A DNA stretch of 64,000 nt from Candidula unifasciata (Eukaryota > Mollusca > Gastropoda > Stylommatophora > Geomitridae), in contig CAJHNH020008002.1 of the NCBI GenBank assembly GCA_905116865.2, forward strand, positions 75,001 to 139,000, in the 5' to 3' direction. The notes beneath the pieces are model-generated. The model ran no database searches, was not told the origin of the DNA, and was given only the letters and a program-made list of their open reading frames with translations. Positions 11,624-22,015 of this stretch are shown here, piece by piece. Positions within the stretch are counted from its first letter, which is position 1. Every line of letters begins with the position of its first letter. A program made the position numbers and the translations under genes.

Positions 11624-14600
11624 GTTGTTGTTGTTGTTGTTATCGATCCAGCGGCGCATGAGCTTTCGCCCTTTGGCCCAATGCCATGTAGTGGAATTTG
11701 CATGTTTTCACAAGCTGTTCTTTTCCTCCGTACAAGATGTTCCACTTGTCTGGTCTCGGAGGGAGTAGCGTTCTTCTTGTCTCACTGAGTTTTGGGCACT
11801 CAAAGAGATGGTGTTCAACAGTTTCGTAGGGGTAGTTACATAGCTGGCACTCTGGGGAGTGTTGTGGCTGTATTCTGTTTAGGTGTCCATTGAGTGGAGT
11901 ATGTTGCGTTCTAAGTCTGAAGATGGTGGCCTGGTCCCTTCTTGTTAAATGGTTAATGCTGTCATTAGGATCAGGGCCAGACATATGTCTATAAACCTCT
12001 CTTCCAGTGTCTCCCATGGCCCATCTGTTCAACCAAGTCTCTTTGTTTATAGCTCTTATCAGTGTTTTTGCTGTCTGGAGGGTTGTCGCTGTAGGTGGTT
12101 GTTCTTGTGTTGCTCCTTTCTTTGCCAATCTGTCAGCTCTGTCATTACCTGATGTGCCGGAGTGACCTGGAATCCACTGCATCACTATTCTGATGTTGTA
12201 TGAGGTAATAAGCTGATCGGCATCCAGGATTATCTTGGCTATGTCAGTTCTGCAGCGTTCATTGCCCTCCAGAGCTTGAAGGGCAGACATTGAATCTGTA
12301 AAGATGACAATATTTTGGACCTTTGAGGGGTAAACATCCATTACAGTCTTTAGGTGGTATACTGCTGTTTCCAGTGCAATTATTTCAGCTTCATAGTTTG
12401 AACAGAATTCCCCACATGCATCAAAAATCTCTTCAACAGATCCATCGGGATAACCTATGTAGATTCCGTAACCTGCTTTAATGGTAGCTTTAAATGCTGA
12501 TCCATCAGTATAGACATGTATCCATTCTTGGGGGTAAGAATCAACGGTCTTTAGTGATGAGTTCATAAGAGCGATTGGGTCGGACTGTTTGGTTTCCTCG
12601 CCTACCAATTTAGTTTGGACTTCTGGAGCTTTAAAGCGAGCATGTGGTGGTAGGTTTTTTGCAACATTCTGAATTCCTTGACGTCTTTCTGGGAGGTGGT
12701 ATCTGTCCTGAATTTCATTAACACAGTGTAAAACCGATTTGTGCTTTATTCTTTGTTTGGGTTCCCAGTTTTCTACAAGATGTCTATTAGGATGGTTACG
12801 ATTTTTCCTAACGCATCTTTCATAAATTTCTAAAGTGGCTTTTTCTCTCCGCAACCCGAGGGGTTCCACATTTGTATAAATTTCACATGCAGCAGTTGGT
12901 GTAGACTGCATAGCTCCGCAGATTAATTGGAGGGCATTATTTTGTACTCTGTCAAGAGTCTCTAGGTTAGTTTTGGAACAAGTTGTAAGCAGTGAGTTGT
13001 TGTACTCTATCACAGAGCGAACATATCCTAGGTATAAGCCCCTCAGAGTTTCCTTGTCTGATCCCCATGATGTACCTGCAAGTCTCTTTAATAACTGTAA
13101 CCGCCTCAATGCCTTATTCCTGATGTTTTCAATATGGTTCTTGAGGCTGAGCTGCGGGTCAAGTGTGACTCCAAGGTATGTGGGATGCTCTTCTTTCATC
13201 ACTTGGTGTTTGTCTAACCTCAGGTTAATATTCTTCCTTGCTACTTGGTGGCTTTTGGTAAAGATTGTGTAGACCGTCTTTGCACAGTTAATTTTGAGTT
13301 TCCATCTTTGGCAGTAATCATGCAGTCTTCTAAGGTCTCCATTCAGTCTTTGGGCTCCACTTTCCACATTTTCATGACTCTGCCATATTGCTAGGTCATC
13401 AGCGTACAAGGCTTTTTCGGCCTTGATTTGTTCTGGCAGGTCATTGATAAAGATTAGGAATAGTGTACAGCTCAATGATGAGCCTTGTGGCAAGCCCTCC
13501 TCCAAGACTTCTTTAGAAGAGATTGCGTTGTGCATCTTAGTCTGGATTGTTCTATCTATCAGGAAGTATTTCACCCAGTTATACAATCTGCCATGTATTC
13601 CTATGCTCATCATCTTCATCAGGAGACCTTTTCTCCATACTCTGTCATAGGCCTGCTGGAGATCGACAAAGACTGCCACTGTGTGTTTCTTATTCTGGAA
13701 GCCATCATGTATTCTTTGTGTCAGTCTGAACAGCTGGTCTTCTGTGCAGCTGTTGGTTCTGAAGCCTGCCTGTTCATGGCATAGAACACCAGAACTCTCA
13801 AGGAACCAATATAAGCGCCTGTTTATCATTCTTTCTGCAACTTTGCCCAAGCATGATGTTAAGGATATCGGGCGGTAGCTTTTGGGGTCATCTGGAGGCT
13901 TTTTGGTTTTAAGGATGGGGACGATATATGCATTCCTCCATGCCCTTGGAAGTTTGCTTGACCTCCAAGTTTTATTAATAAGCCTGAGAACTACTTCTCT
14001 CCCAGACCGGCCAAGTTGTAGCAGCATTTCGTTGTGGATCTTATCTGGGCCTGGAGATTTTCTAGGTTTTAATTTCTTCAGGGCTTGCTCTAGTTCATCC
14101 ATGCTAAATTCGTTTTCAAAAAGGGAGTCGCTGGCTGTTGGAGCTCTCTCTTGTTTCTTCAACTGAGAGAGCTGTGTTCTATTGAGTTCTGACAGCTTAC
14201 CTGCTCTGTTAACTGAGGCAAAATAATGATTGAAATGTTCTGCTTTCTTCTTGTCTTCAGTGATTGTCTTACTCCCATCTGTCACTGGTTTTGGGTTCAC
14301 CCTTCTACTTTCTCCGGAGAGGTTTTTAACTAAAGTCCATGCTTTATTTCCATTCTGTCTAAGGTCTAAGTTGGAGCAAGTTTCTGTCCATTTATCTCTT
14401 TTAGCCTTATTAACTACAAGCTTTACTCTGGCACATGCTTTATTGTATTGGATCTTTGCTTCTGTTGAACGTGCAGTTTCGAGAAATATTCTTGCTTTAT
14501 TCCTTTCAGATATAGTATTTTGAATTTCTTGATTCCAAAAAGGTTTATATGCTATCCGGCTGCCCCTTGGGATGGCTTTCGACGCTGCATTCAGGATTGC

Positions 14601-14939
14601 TTGTGTTATGTCTTCACAAAAAGTTTCCACACAGCTGTTGTCAATTCTTCCCAGGAGGCAGTCAGATGTTTCCTGAAATAGTTTCCAGTTTGCTTTTCGG
14701 AAATTCCAACGGGTTCTCTGCTTGAAGCGTAATTTAGGGGTGGTGCTTACAGTTGTGAGTATAGGTTTGTGGTCACTTCCTATGTCGTCCAGGACTTGGG
14801 GATAGCTTGCGTCTGCTAAGTCGGATGAGCAGATGGTCAGGTCTGGTCTGCTGAGAGATAGGTGGGCCCTGTGTAACAGTGTAGGTGTAGACTCTGTGTC
14901 CTGCAGCACTAATAGGTTAGTTGTTTCACAAGTATCTTC
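11624..14939 (-). mobile_element. 5'-truncated non-LTR retrotransposon (RT plus RNase H, I-group-like)
   Basis: The insert splits a 33-bp minisatellite cleanly and is flanked by a perfect 12-bp direct repeat, GAGAAATGATTT (11612-11623 and 14940-14951). On the minus strand it starts inside the endonuclease domain and ends in an AAC-repeat tail right after the stop codon. The open frame and perfect target duplication mean a recent insertion. RNase H downstream of RT points to the I-group of non-LTR elements (family knowledge). The exact clade is not resolved. Confidence 0.9.
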
Positions 14940-14960
14940 GAGAAATGATTTAATACACAT
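11640..14960 (-). CDS. Retrotransposon polyprotein, truncated: endonuclease end, reverse transcriptase, RNase H, Cys/His motif
   Basis: An uninterrupted 1,106-codon frame. The first about 65 codons are the C-terminal part of an APE-type endonuclease (SRPDLTIC, then GSDHKPIL). Reverse transcriptase follows, with FVDLQQAYDRVW near residue 430, GLPQGSSLSCTLF, and the catalytic YADD near 517. RNase H has YTDGSAFK (about 816), EAEIIALE, FTDSMSAL (about 887) and GHSGTSGNDRAD (about 932). A Cys/His cluster CQLCNYPYETVEHHLFEC lies near 1036. ORF1 and the endonuclease N-terminus are missing, so it cannot be autonomous. The first ATG of the frame lies in the flanking minisatellite, not in the element. 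Confidence 0.9.
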   Translation of the reverse strand: MCIKSFLEDTCETTNLLVLQDTESTPTLLHRAHLSLSRPDLTICSSDLADASYPQVLDDIGSDHKPILTTVSTTPKLRFKQRTRWNFRKANWKLFQETSDCLLGRIDNSCVETFCEDITQAILNAASKAIPRGSRIAYKPFWNQEIQNTISERNKARIFLETARSTEAKIQYNKACARVKLVVNKAKRDKWTETCSNLDLRQNGNKAWTLVKNLSGESRRVNPKPVTDGSKTITEDKKKAEHFNHYFASVNRAGKLSELNRTQLSQLKKQERAPTASDSLFENEFSMDELEQALKKLKPRKSPGPDKIHNEMLLQLGRSGREVVLRLINKTWRSSKLPRAWRNAYIVPILKTKKPPDDPKSYRPISLTSCLGKVAERMINRRLYWFLESSGVLCHEQAGFRTNSCTEDQLFRLTQRIHDGFQNKKHTVAVFVDLQQAYDRVWRKGLLMKMMSIGIHGRLYNWVKYFLIDRTIQTKMHNAISSKEVLEEGLPQGSSLSCTLFLIFINDLPEQIKAEKALYADDLAIWQSHENVESGAQRLNGDLRRLHDYCQRWKLKINCAKTVYTIFTKSHQVARKNINLRLDKHQVMKEEHPTYLGVTLDPQLSLKNHIENIRNKALRRLQLLKRLAGTSWGSDKETLRGLYLGYVRSVIEYNNSLLTTCSKTNLETLDRVQNNALQLICGAMQSTPTAACEIYTNVEPLGLRREKATLEIYERCVRKNRNHPNRHLVENWEPKQRIKHKSVLHCVNEIQDRYHLPERRQGIQNVAKNLPPHARFKAPEVQTKLVGEETKQSDPIALMNSSLKTVDSYPQEWIHVYTDGSAFKATIKAGYGIYIGYPDGSVEEIFDACGEFCSNYEAEIIALETAVYHLKTVMDVYPSKVQNIVIFTDSMSALQALEGNERCRTDIAKIILDADQLITSYNIRIVMQWIPGHSGTSGNDRADRLAKKGATQEQPPTATTLQTAKTLIRAINKETWLNRWAMGDTGREVYRHMSGPDPNDSINHLTRRDQATIFRLRTQHTPLNGHLNRIQPQHSPECQLCNYPYETVEHHLFECPKLSETRRTLLPPRPDKWNILYGGKEQLVKTCKFHYMALGQRAKAHAPLDR

Positions 14961-15300
14961 TACATGTGATAGTGAGAAATGATTTAATACACATTACATG
15001 TGATAGTGAGAAATGGTTTAATACACATTACATGTGATAGTGAGAAATGGTTTAATACACATTACATGTGATAGTGAGAAGTGATTAGATACACATTACA
15101 TGTGATAGTGAGAAATGGTTTAATACACATTACATGTGATAGTGAGAAGTGATTAGATACACATTACATGTGATAGTGAGAAATGATTTAATACACATTA
15201 CATGTGATAGTGAGAAATGATTTAATACACATTACATGTGATAGTGAGAAATGGTTTAATACACATTACATGTGATAGTGAGAAGTGATTAGATACATAT
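14952..15300. repeat. About 33-bp minisatellite, right part
   Basis: It continues the same unit as the array ending at 11611 after the retrotransposon, with the same young variant. Some copies have the change GTGATTAGATACAC. Confidence 0.92.
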
Positions 15301-15514
15301 TGGTATGGGATTTTTGCAAAATTACTAAATCCTCTGGTAGGGAAAACTGAGAAAGTGTTTGATAAAGTGTATGTGACAATAAGAAGGACTCAAATTGTTG
15401 CTGAACAACAGTGAACAATCAATACAGCTAATGTGACTACAGGCAGCTTATGCCCCCACACAAGTCATCTGATTCAACTTCAAAGTCTCCTACATGGAAT
15501 TCTGTATGTACATG

Positions 15515-15825
15515 TGTGGTGCTTTGTGTGTACATATCTGGTAGTCTGTGTGTACATGTCTGGTGGTCTGTGTGTACATGTGTGGTGCTTTGTGTGTACA
15601 TATCTGGTAGTCTGTGTGTACATGTCTGGTGGTCTGTGTGTACATGTCTGGTGGTCTGTGTGTACATGTCTGGTGGTCTGTGTGTACATGTGTGATGGTC
15701 TGTGTGTACATGTGTGGTGGTCTGTGTGTACATATGTGGTGGTGTGTGTGTACATGTCTGGTGGTCTGTGTGTACATGACTGGTGGTCTGTGTGTACATG
15801 ACTGGTGGTCTGTGTGTACACGTCT
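15515..15825. repeat. 22-bp minisatellite, about 14 copies
   Basis: The unit is CTGGTGGTCTGTGTGTACAT plus GT, in the intron just downstream of the duplicated exon 12 donor. Confidence 0.93.
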
Positions 15826-15865
15826 GGCCATGAGAAATTTAGTTTTTATTTTGTAATATTCAACA

Positions 15866-15960
15866 CATGCGACACAACAATCTTACAAACACGGACATAC
15901 TTGGGCAAGTACGGCGACACAACAATCTTACAAACACGGACATACTTGGGCAAGTACGGC
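15866..15960 (-). repeat. 45-bp tandem duplication spanning the exon 12 donor
   Basis: Two nearly identical copies each contain CGCCGTACTTGCCCAAGTAT with the GTATGT donor. The 45-nt spacing preserves the frame between the two potential donors. Confidence 0.88.
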
Positions 15961-16110
15961 GGTGGTGTCCTGCGATACTTCCCAAAAGGTGGATGCTGAG
16001 ATTTCTTGGTGAAAGTTGTCTTAGAGGTCACAGGTGCTGTGCTTACAGTAGGACTGAGGTTTGGCTTCCGTCGCCTGCCTGACGAGAGATCCTGACGCAG
16101 CTGCACCAGC
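15946..16110 (-). CDS. Exon 12: basic, proline-rich cytoplasmic exon with duplicated donor
   Basis: The acceptor TCTGTTGGTTTCAG| is strong, phase 2 in. It encodes LVQLRQDLSSGRRRKPNLSP, then a Thr/Lys-rich and PPPYLPK stretch. The donor GCCCAA|GTATGT is phase 2. A 45-bp tandem duplication repeats the exon end with its donor, so a second donor at 15901 would extend the exon by 15 in-frame codons with no stop (an alternative ending YVRVCKIVVSPYLPK). Confidence 0.75.
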
Positions 16111-16309
16111 CTGAAACCAACAGAAGAGAACCAGTGTTTTCTCCTGGCATGTCACATGACATGCACTAACATGGGCATTCACTGAAGACAATTACTTAAC
16201 GTCTGCGTTAGAATCCACCATAAATGTGAACTAAAACACACACTCTAACACCCTGATAGACAGACATCTAGTCATGCAGGAAACATTTACACATTTATAT
16301 AAGACTACT

Positions 16310-16860
16310 CTGCAGTCTGCCACAAGTTTAAACAGTCTACCATCATTATATACAGACATCTATATTAGTCTACCAACATTAAAAACAGACATCTACATGG
16401 CACTGCCACAAGTTTAAACAGTCTATTAACATTAAATACAGACATCCAAATTGCAGTCTGCCACAAGTTTAAACAGTCTGCCTACATTAAATACAGACTT
16501 CTACATTGCAGTCTGCCACAAGTTTAAACAGTCTAATAACATTAAATACAGACTTCTACATTGCAGTCTGCCACAAGTTTAAACAGTCTAATAACATTAA
16601 ATACAGACTTCTACATTGCAGTCTGCCACAAGTTTAAACAGTCTAATAACATTAAATACAGACTTCTACATTGCAGTCTGCCACAAGTTTAAACAGTCTA
16701 TTAACATTAAATACAGACATCCAAATTGCAGTCTGCCACAAGTTTAAACAGTCTGCCTACATTAAATACAGACATCTATATTGCAGTTTGCCACAAGTTT
16801 AAACAGTCTACCATCATTATATACAGACATCTACTTTACTTTCTGCCACAAGTTTAAACA
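16310..16860. repeat. 55-bp minisatellite, about 10 copies
   Basis: The unit core is GCAGTCTGCCACAAGTTTAA, then ACAGTCTAATAACATTAAAT. Confidence 0.94.
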
Positions 16861-16899
16861 CCATTTGTTGTACTCTGCCCTTCTAGTAACTACATTACA

Positions 16900-18440
16900 C
16901 AGATACAACTGTAACTGCGCCAGAATCAAGTTGAATGCAGACAGTACATGTTCTGATGCTATCTCCACCAGTGTCACAGACAGTAGGTATACAACTATTA
17001 GTGAACTGTACTGAAACAAAAACAAGGGTGAGACATACAGTACATGTTCTGGTGTTGTCTCCACCAGACAGTAAGGATACAACTATAAGTGAACTGTACT
17101 GAAACAAAAACAAGGGTGAGACATACAGTACATGTTCTGGTGTTGTCTCCACCAGTGTCACAGACAGTAGGGATACAACTATTAGTGAACTGTACTGAAA
17201 CAAAAACAAGTGTGAGACATACAGTACATGTTCTGGTGTTGTCTCTACCAGACAGTAAGGATACAACTATTAGTGAACTGTACTGAAACAAAAACAAGGG
17301 TGAGACATACAGTACATGTTCTGGTGTTGTCTCCACCAGTGTCACAGACAGTAGGGATACAACTATTAGTGAACTGTACTGAAACAAAAACAAGGGTGAG
17401 ACATACAGTACATGTTCTGGTGTTGTCTCCACCAGACAGTAAGGATACAACTATTAGTGAACTGTACTGAAACAAAAACAAGGGTGAGACATACAGTACA
17501 TGTTCTGGTGTTGTCTCCACCAGTGTCACAGACAGTAGGGATACAACTATTAGTGTACTGTACTGAAACAATAACAAATGTGAGACATACAGTACATGTT
17601 CTGATGCTATCTCCACCAGACAGTATAAATAAAATTATAAGTGAACTGTACTGAAACAGTAACAAATATGAGACATACAGTACATGCTCTGGTGTTCTCT
17701 CCACCAGTGTCACAGACAGTATGGATAAAACTATAAGTGAACTGTACTGAAACAGTAACAAGTATGAGACATACAGTACATGCTCTGGTGTTGTCTACAC
17801 CAGACAGTATGGATAAAACTATTAGTGAGCTGTACTGAAACAATAACAAATGTGAGACATACAGTACATGTTCTGGTGTTGTCTACACTAGACAGTAAGG
17901 ATACAACTATAAGTGAACTGTACTGAAACAAAAACAAGGGTTAGACATACAGTACATGTTCTGGTGTTGTTTACACCAGACAGTAAGGATAAAACTATTA
18001 GTGAGCTGTACTGAAACAATAACAAATGTGAGATGTACAGTACATGTTCTGGTGTTGTCTACACCAGTGTCACAGACAGTATGGATAAAATTATAAGTGA
18101 ACTGTACTGAAACAATAACAAATGTGAGACATACAGTACATGTTCTGGTGTTGTCTCCACCAGTGTCACAGACAGTATGGATACAACTATTAGTGAACTG
18201 TACTGAAACAAAAACAAGGGTGAGACATACAGTACATGCTCTGGTGTTGTCTCCACCAGTGTCACAGACAGTATGGATACAACTATTAGTGAACTGTACT
18301 GAAACAATAACAAGTGTGAGACATACAGTACATGTTCTGGTGTTGTCTCCACCAGTGTCACAGACAGTAAGGATACAACTATTAGTGAACTGTACTGAAA
18401 CAAAAACAAATGTGAGACATACAGTACATGTTCTGTAGCT
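16900..18440. repeat. 85/96-bp minisatellite, about 17 copies
   Basis: Long and short units alternate, depending on the presence of TGTCACAGACAG. The core is CAGTACATGTTCTGGTGTTG. The array is related to the one at 19530-19990. Confidence 0.93.
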
Positions 18441-18526
18441 GTTTTACACCAACACCACACACAGCCCGGATACAACTGTAACTGTAGCAGAAACAAGTAT
18501 ATGTAAGACAGGTAGTTAGGTAAGTT

Positions 18527-19299
18527 GGCTCTCCTCCGAAGGGCATCATAATATTATGGTGGCCATAAAATATTCTAAAATATCCGAATGGGGCTCAGTT
18601 CTATTAAAAATATGCCGGCTCCTTAAAATGAAACAAATGTTCTAACAGGGTCTCAGCAATATATTACTTGCGGACCTGTTTCTGTGACTGTGCCTTGCCG
18701 CCGACTGTATCCCCCGCCCCGTGTGTAGTGCGGGGGGCTAAACGATGGGGGTTAAACTAGATGGTTGGAACTCATGAGCAGTAGCTACCGCATCTCCTGC
18801 AACTTCTTACAACTAATTTGCTTGTGAGTCCCAGGCACCTAGTTTAGCCCCCCATCCGCGCCTCGCGTAGCAGCACGGGGGATACGCTCGGCGGTAAGTT
18901 TAATCACATTTTGCGCATGCCAAAATGTGTGGGGTTACAAGTCGGCAGGTCTGACATCTACCGCTGCTAAATCCTCAATCGGACGAACAGTATTGCTAAT
19001 CTGCGTGGGAGCGCGTGGTCTACCCGCCAAATCGCTTTCATCCTCTGTAATGTCTCGAAATAGTCAACGGTCGCTATTATCGTCTGCTAGTTTCGTCTGC
19101 AGAAAAACTCGAAATTTTCAACGGTCGGTATTTATTGTCTGCTTCTACCGTGTGCAATGTTGATATTGTCAAGTAATCCTAGTTTTGCCGTGATTTGTTC
19201 CTTGGCAGAAAGTCTGTATTTTAGATATGCCTGAACACCGTTCGGATATTTTTGGACATTTTATGGCTGCCATATTATGATGCCATTCGGAGGAGAGCC
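18527..19299. mobile_element. 773-bp non-autonomous DNA transposon with long terminal inverted repeats and 8-bp target duplication
   Basis: Both ends begin GGCTCTCCTCCGAA and stay complementary for roughly 70 bp (through CATCATAATAT, GCCATAAAAT and AAATATCCGAA) with few mismatches. A perfect 8-bp direct repeat GGTAAGTT flanks the element (18519-18526 and 19300-19307). The interior is also partly self-complementary (CCCCGCC...TAGTTTAGCCCCCC), giving a nested palindrome. An 8-bp duplication fits the hAT group among others. No transposase frame is present. It lies inside an array whose related halves are at 16900-18440 and 19530-19990. Confidence 0.85.
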
Positions 19300-19307
19300 G
19301 GTAAGTT

Positions 19308-19529
19308 GTACCCCACTAGGACATCACACAAGCTATAAATACCCGTTGACACAAAGTGCTATGCGGATGAAGATAGCCAGTGTACAGGTCCTTGAAACCC
19401 TGTTTCGCCATTAGGCCAACTTTAAGGCCTGTCAATATTTAGGGTCCCTGTCAGAAGCCAGGGTGGGTCTTCAAAATAACTAAAAATTGCAACCCACATG
19501 GGGACGACAGTGTGTTTAGTTAGCTCATT
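19308..19529. other. Short single-copy stretch between the transposon and the next array
   Basis: No frame, repeat or RNA gene seen. Confidence 0.4.
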
Positions 19530-19990
19530 AAGGTAAGACAGACAGTACATGTTCTGAAGCTAATTCCACTAGTGTAACACACAGTATAGATACAACTGTA
19601 AGTGAACTGTACAAGGTGCAAATGTAAGACAGACAGTACGTGTTCTGATGTTGTTTCCACTAGTGTAACACACAGTATAGATATAACTGTAAGTGAACTG
19701 TACAAGGTGCAAATGTAAGACAGACAGTACGTGTTCTGATGTTGTTTCCACTAGTGTAACATACAGTATAGATACAACTGTACAAGAAGCACATGTAAGA
19801 CAGACAGTACGTGTTCTGATGCTGTTTCCACTAGTGTAACATACAGTATAGATACAACTGTACAAGAAGCACATGTAAGACAGACAGTACGTATTCTGAT
19901 GCTGTTTCCACTAGTGTAACACACAGTATAGATACAACTGTACAAGAAGCACATGTAAGACAGACAGTACGTGTTCTGATGCTGTTTCCA
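19530..19990. repeat. About 70-85-bp minisatellite, about 6 copies
   Basis: The unit core is GACAGACAGTACGTGTTCTG, then GTTTCCACTAGTGTAAC. It is a diverged relative of the 16900-18440 array. Confidence 0.92.
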
Positions 19991-20440
19991 GAAAGATTCC
20001 CTCTGAACGTCCACAGTTTCTCCAGTCATCTTGGTCGCCAGCCAGTCGCCGCCATGTTGTTTACCTTATCGACGGAGACGAGTAGATTGGGAGTAGTGGT
20101 CCCTGTTTTGACTGATTTACTTCCCCTGTACAGACTGTTAAAAACTACAATCATCATCATCATCATCATCATCATGAAACAAATCAGCGACGAGTGTGGC
20201 CCATTGGGTCGATCTTATTTGATCTTATCAGCACTCTAGGAGTCCTTTTCAAGGCTTTTGGTGGCGAACAATGCTAGGGCATTTTATGTGGCTCACACAA
20301 CCTAGTCACAATTATAACCTAAAGCTCCCCCGATCAGGGACGTTGGTTGAACGTGACGAATGTTGTTTTTTCCCCAACGAAGCACCTACCTACATGAAAC
20401 AGTCAGTACCTTTACAGAGAGGCTGACCAGACGTATCGTT
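19991..20440. other. Single-copy region with an ATCATC tract
   Basis: It holds a short CATCAT tract (about 20150-20175). On the minus strand there is an ATGGCGGCG that looks like a start context, but only short frames follow. Confidence 0.4.
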
Positions 20441-20985
20441 TTCACGGGGACATACCCGTTTTATTAGGTGTGCCCTGGTTGTCCTGTCCCGCCAGGGGTC
20501 CTGTTTTATAAACATCGAGGCATCAGTTCTTAAAATATATGAGTTCTTTTTTAATAATTATAAATTAAAAAGCGATACAACTGGCGGCCAGCAGGCGGAA
20601 TCTGGCACGCAGAGGGATAGCAAGTGGTCCGCATCTCATCGCCAGTTGTATTAGATTTGTGATTGTTTTAAGCTGATGTAGACCCTGAGTGAACAAATAG
20701 CCCTGACATGTTTAAACATATCTTTCGCTTGGATAGAGCCCCAAGATTGGAAAGAACAGTGGTATTTTGTTTGGGAACATTAAGATCAGATCCAGTACCC
20801 ATTTGCACAGGCCTTCTCCAGAGCTCACCACTGTTACCTGTCTTGTTTAACATTTATACAGCAAGTCTGGCAAGAATGCAGCACACTGGACCACGGCGAA
20901 CTTTGACCTCTGCAGATATGGTGTGGTAATGGAACAGTGCTAGGTTGTGTAAGAGCTATTTATAGAAAAAGTGAAAGCGCTGTCA
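20440..20985 (+). pseudogene. Degraded retrotransposon fragment with RT palm remnant
   Basis: Around 20820-20930 the plus strand reads LLQSSPLLPVLFNIYTASLA and then RTLTSADM. That matches the RT pattern QGSPLSPxLFNIY...YADD with the catalytic YAD altered to SAD. A 13-bp inverted repeat (ATACAACTGGCG at about 20575 and its complement at about 20640) lies upstream and is unexplained. No intact frame remains. Confidence 0.55.
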
Positions 20986-20989
20986 GAAC

Positions 20990-22015
20990 AAGGGCTGGCC
21001 TCACAGACTGATGATGTCAAGTGGTATGTCTAAACGCTGATGATGTCAGGTAATAGATCTAAACGCTGATGATGTCAGGTGGTAGGTCTAAACGCTGATG
21101 ATGTCATGTGATAGGTCCAAACGCTGATGATGTCAAGTGGTAGATCTAAACGCTGATGATGTCAGGTGGTAGATCTAAACGCTGATGATGTCAGGTGGTG
21201 GGTCTAAACGCTGATGATGTCAAGTGATAGGTCTAAACGCTGATGATGTCAGGTAATAGATCTAAACGCTGATGATGTCAGGTAATAGATCTAAACGCTG
21301 ATGATGTCAGGTGGTAGGTATAAACGCTGATGATGTCAGGTGGTAGATCTAAACGCTGATGATGTCAGGTAATAGATCTAAACGCTGATGATGTCAGGTA
21401 ATAGATCTAAATGCTGATGATGTCAGGTAATAGATCTAAACGCTGATGATGTCAGGTAATAGATCTAAACGCTGATGATGTCAGGTAATAGATCTAAACG
21501 CTGATGATGTCAGGTAATAGATCTAAACGCTGATGATGTCAGGTGGTAGGTATAAACGCTGATGATGTCAGGTGATAGATCTAAACGCTGATGATGTCAG
21601 GTAATAGATTTAAACGCTGATGATGTCAGGTAATAGATCTAAACGCTGATGATGTCAGGTGGTAGGTATAAACGCTGATGATGTCAGGTAATAGATCTAA
21701 ACGCTGATGATGTCAGGTAATAGATCTAAACGCTGATGATGTCAGGTAATAGATCTAAACGCTAATGATGTCAGGTGGTAGGTATAAACGCTGATGATGT
21801 CAGGTGATAGATCTAAACGCTGATGATGTCAGGTGATAGATCTAAACGCTGATGATGTCAGGTGATAGGTCTAAACGCTGATGATGTCAGTTGATAGATC
21901 TAAACGCTGATGGTGTCAGGTGATAGATCTAAACGCTGATGATGTCAGGTGGTAGGTCTAAACGCTGATGATGTCAGGTAATAGGTTCAAACGCTGATGA
22001 TGTCAGATTATAGCT
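20990..22015. repeat. 29-bp minisatellite, about 35 copies
   Basis: The unit is GATGATGTCAGGTAATAGAT plus CTAAACGCT, with GGTAGGTATAAA and GATAGATCT variants interleaved. Confidence 0.96.

Noticed and set aside
11949..14523. Several plus-strand frames of 60-100 codons
   Set aside because: They are antisense shadows of the retrotransposon polyprotein.
19990..20075. Minus-strand ATGGCGGCG start-like context followed by TGETVDVQRE
   Set aside because: The MAATGW frame stops quickly and the other frame runs into a minisatellite. The exon 11-12 phase match needs no extra exon, though an alternative exon cannot be excluded.
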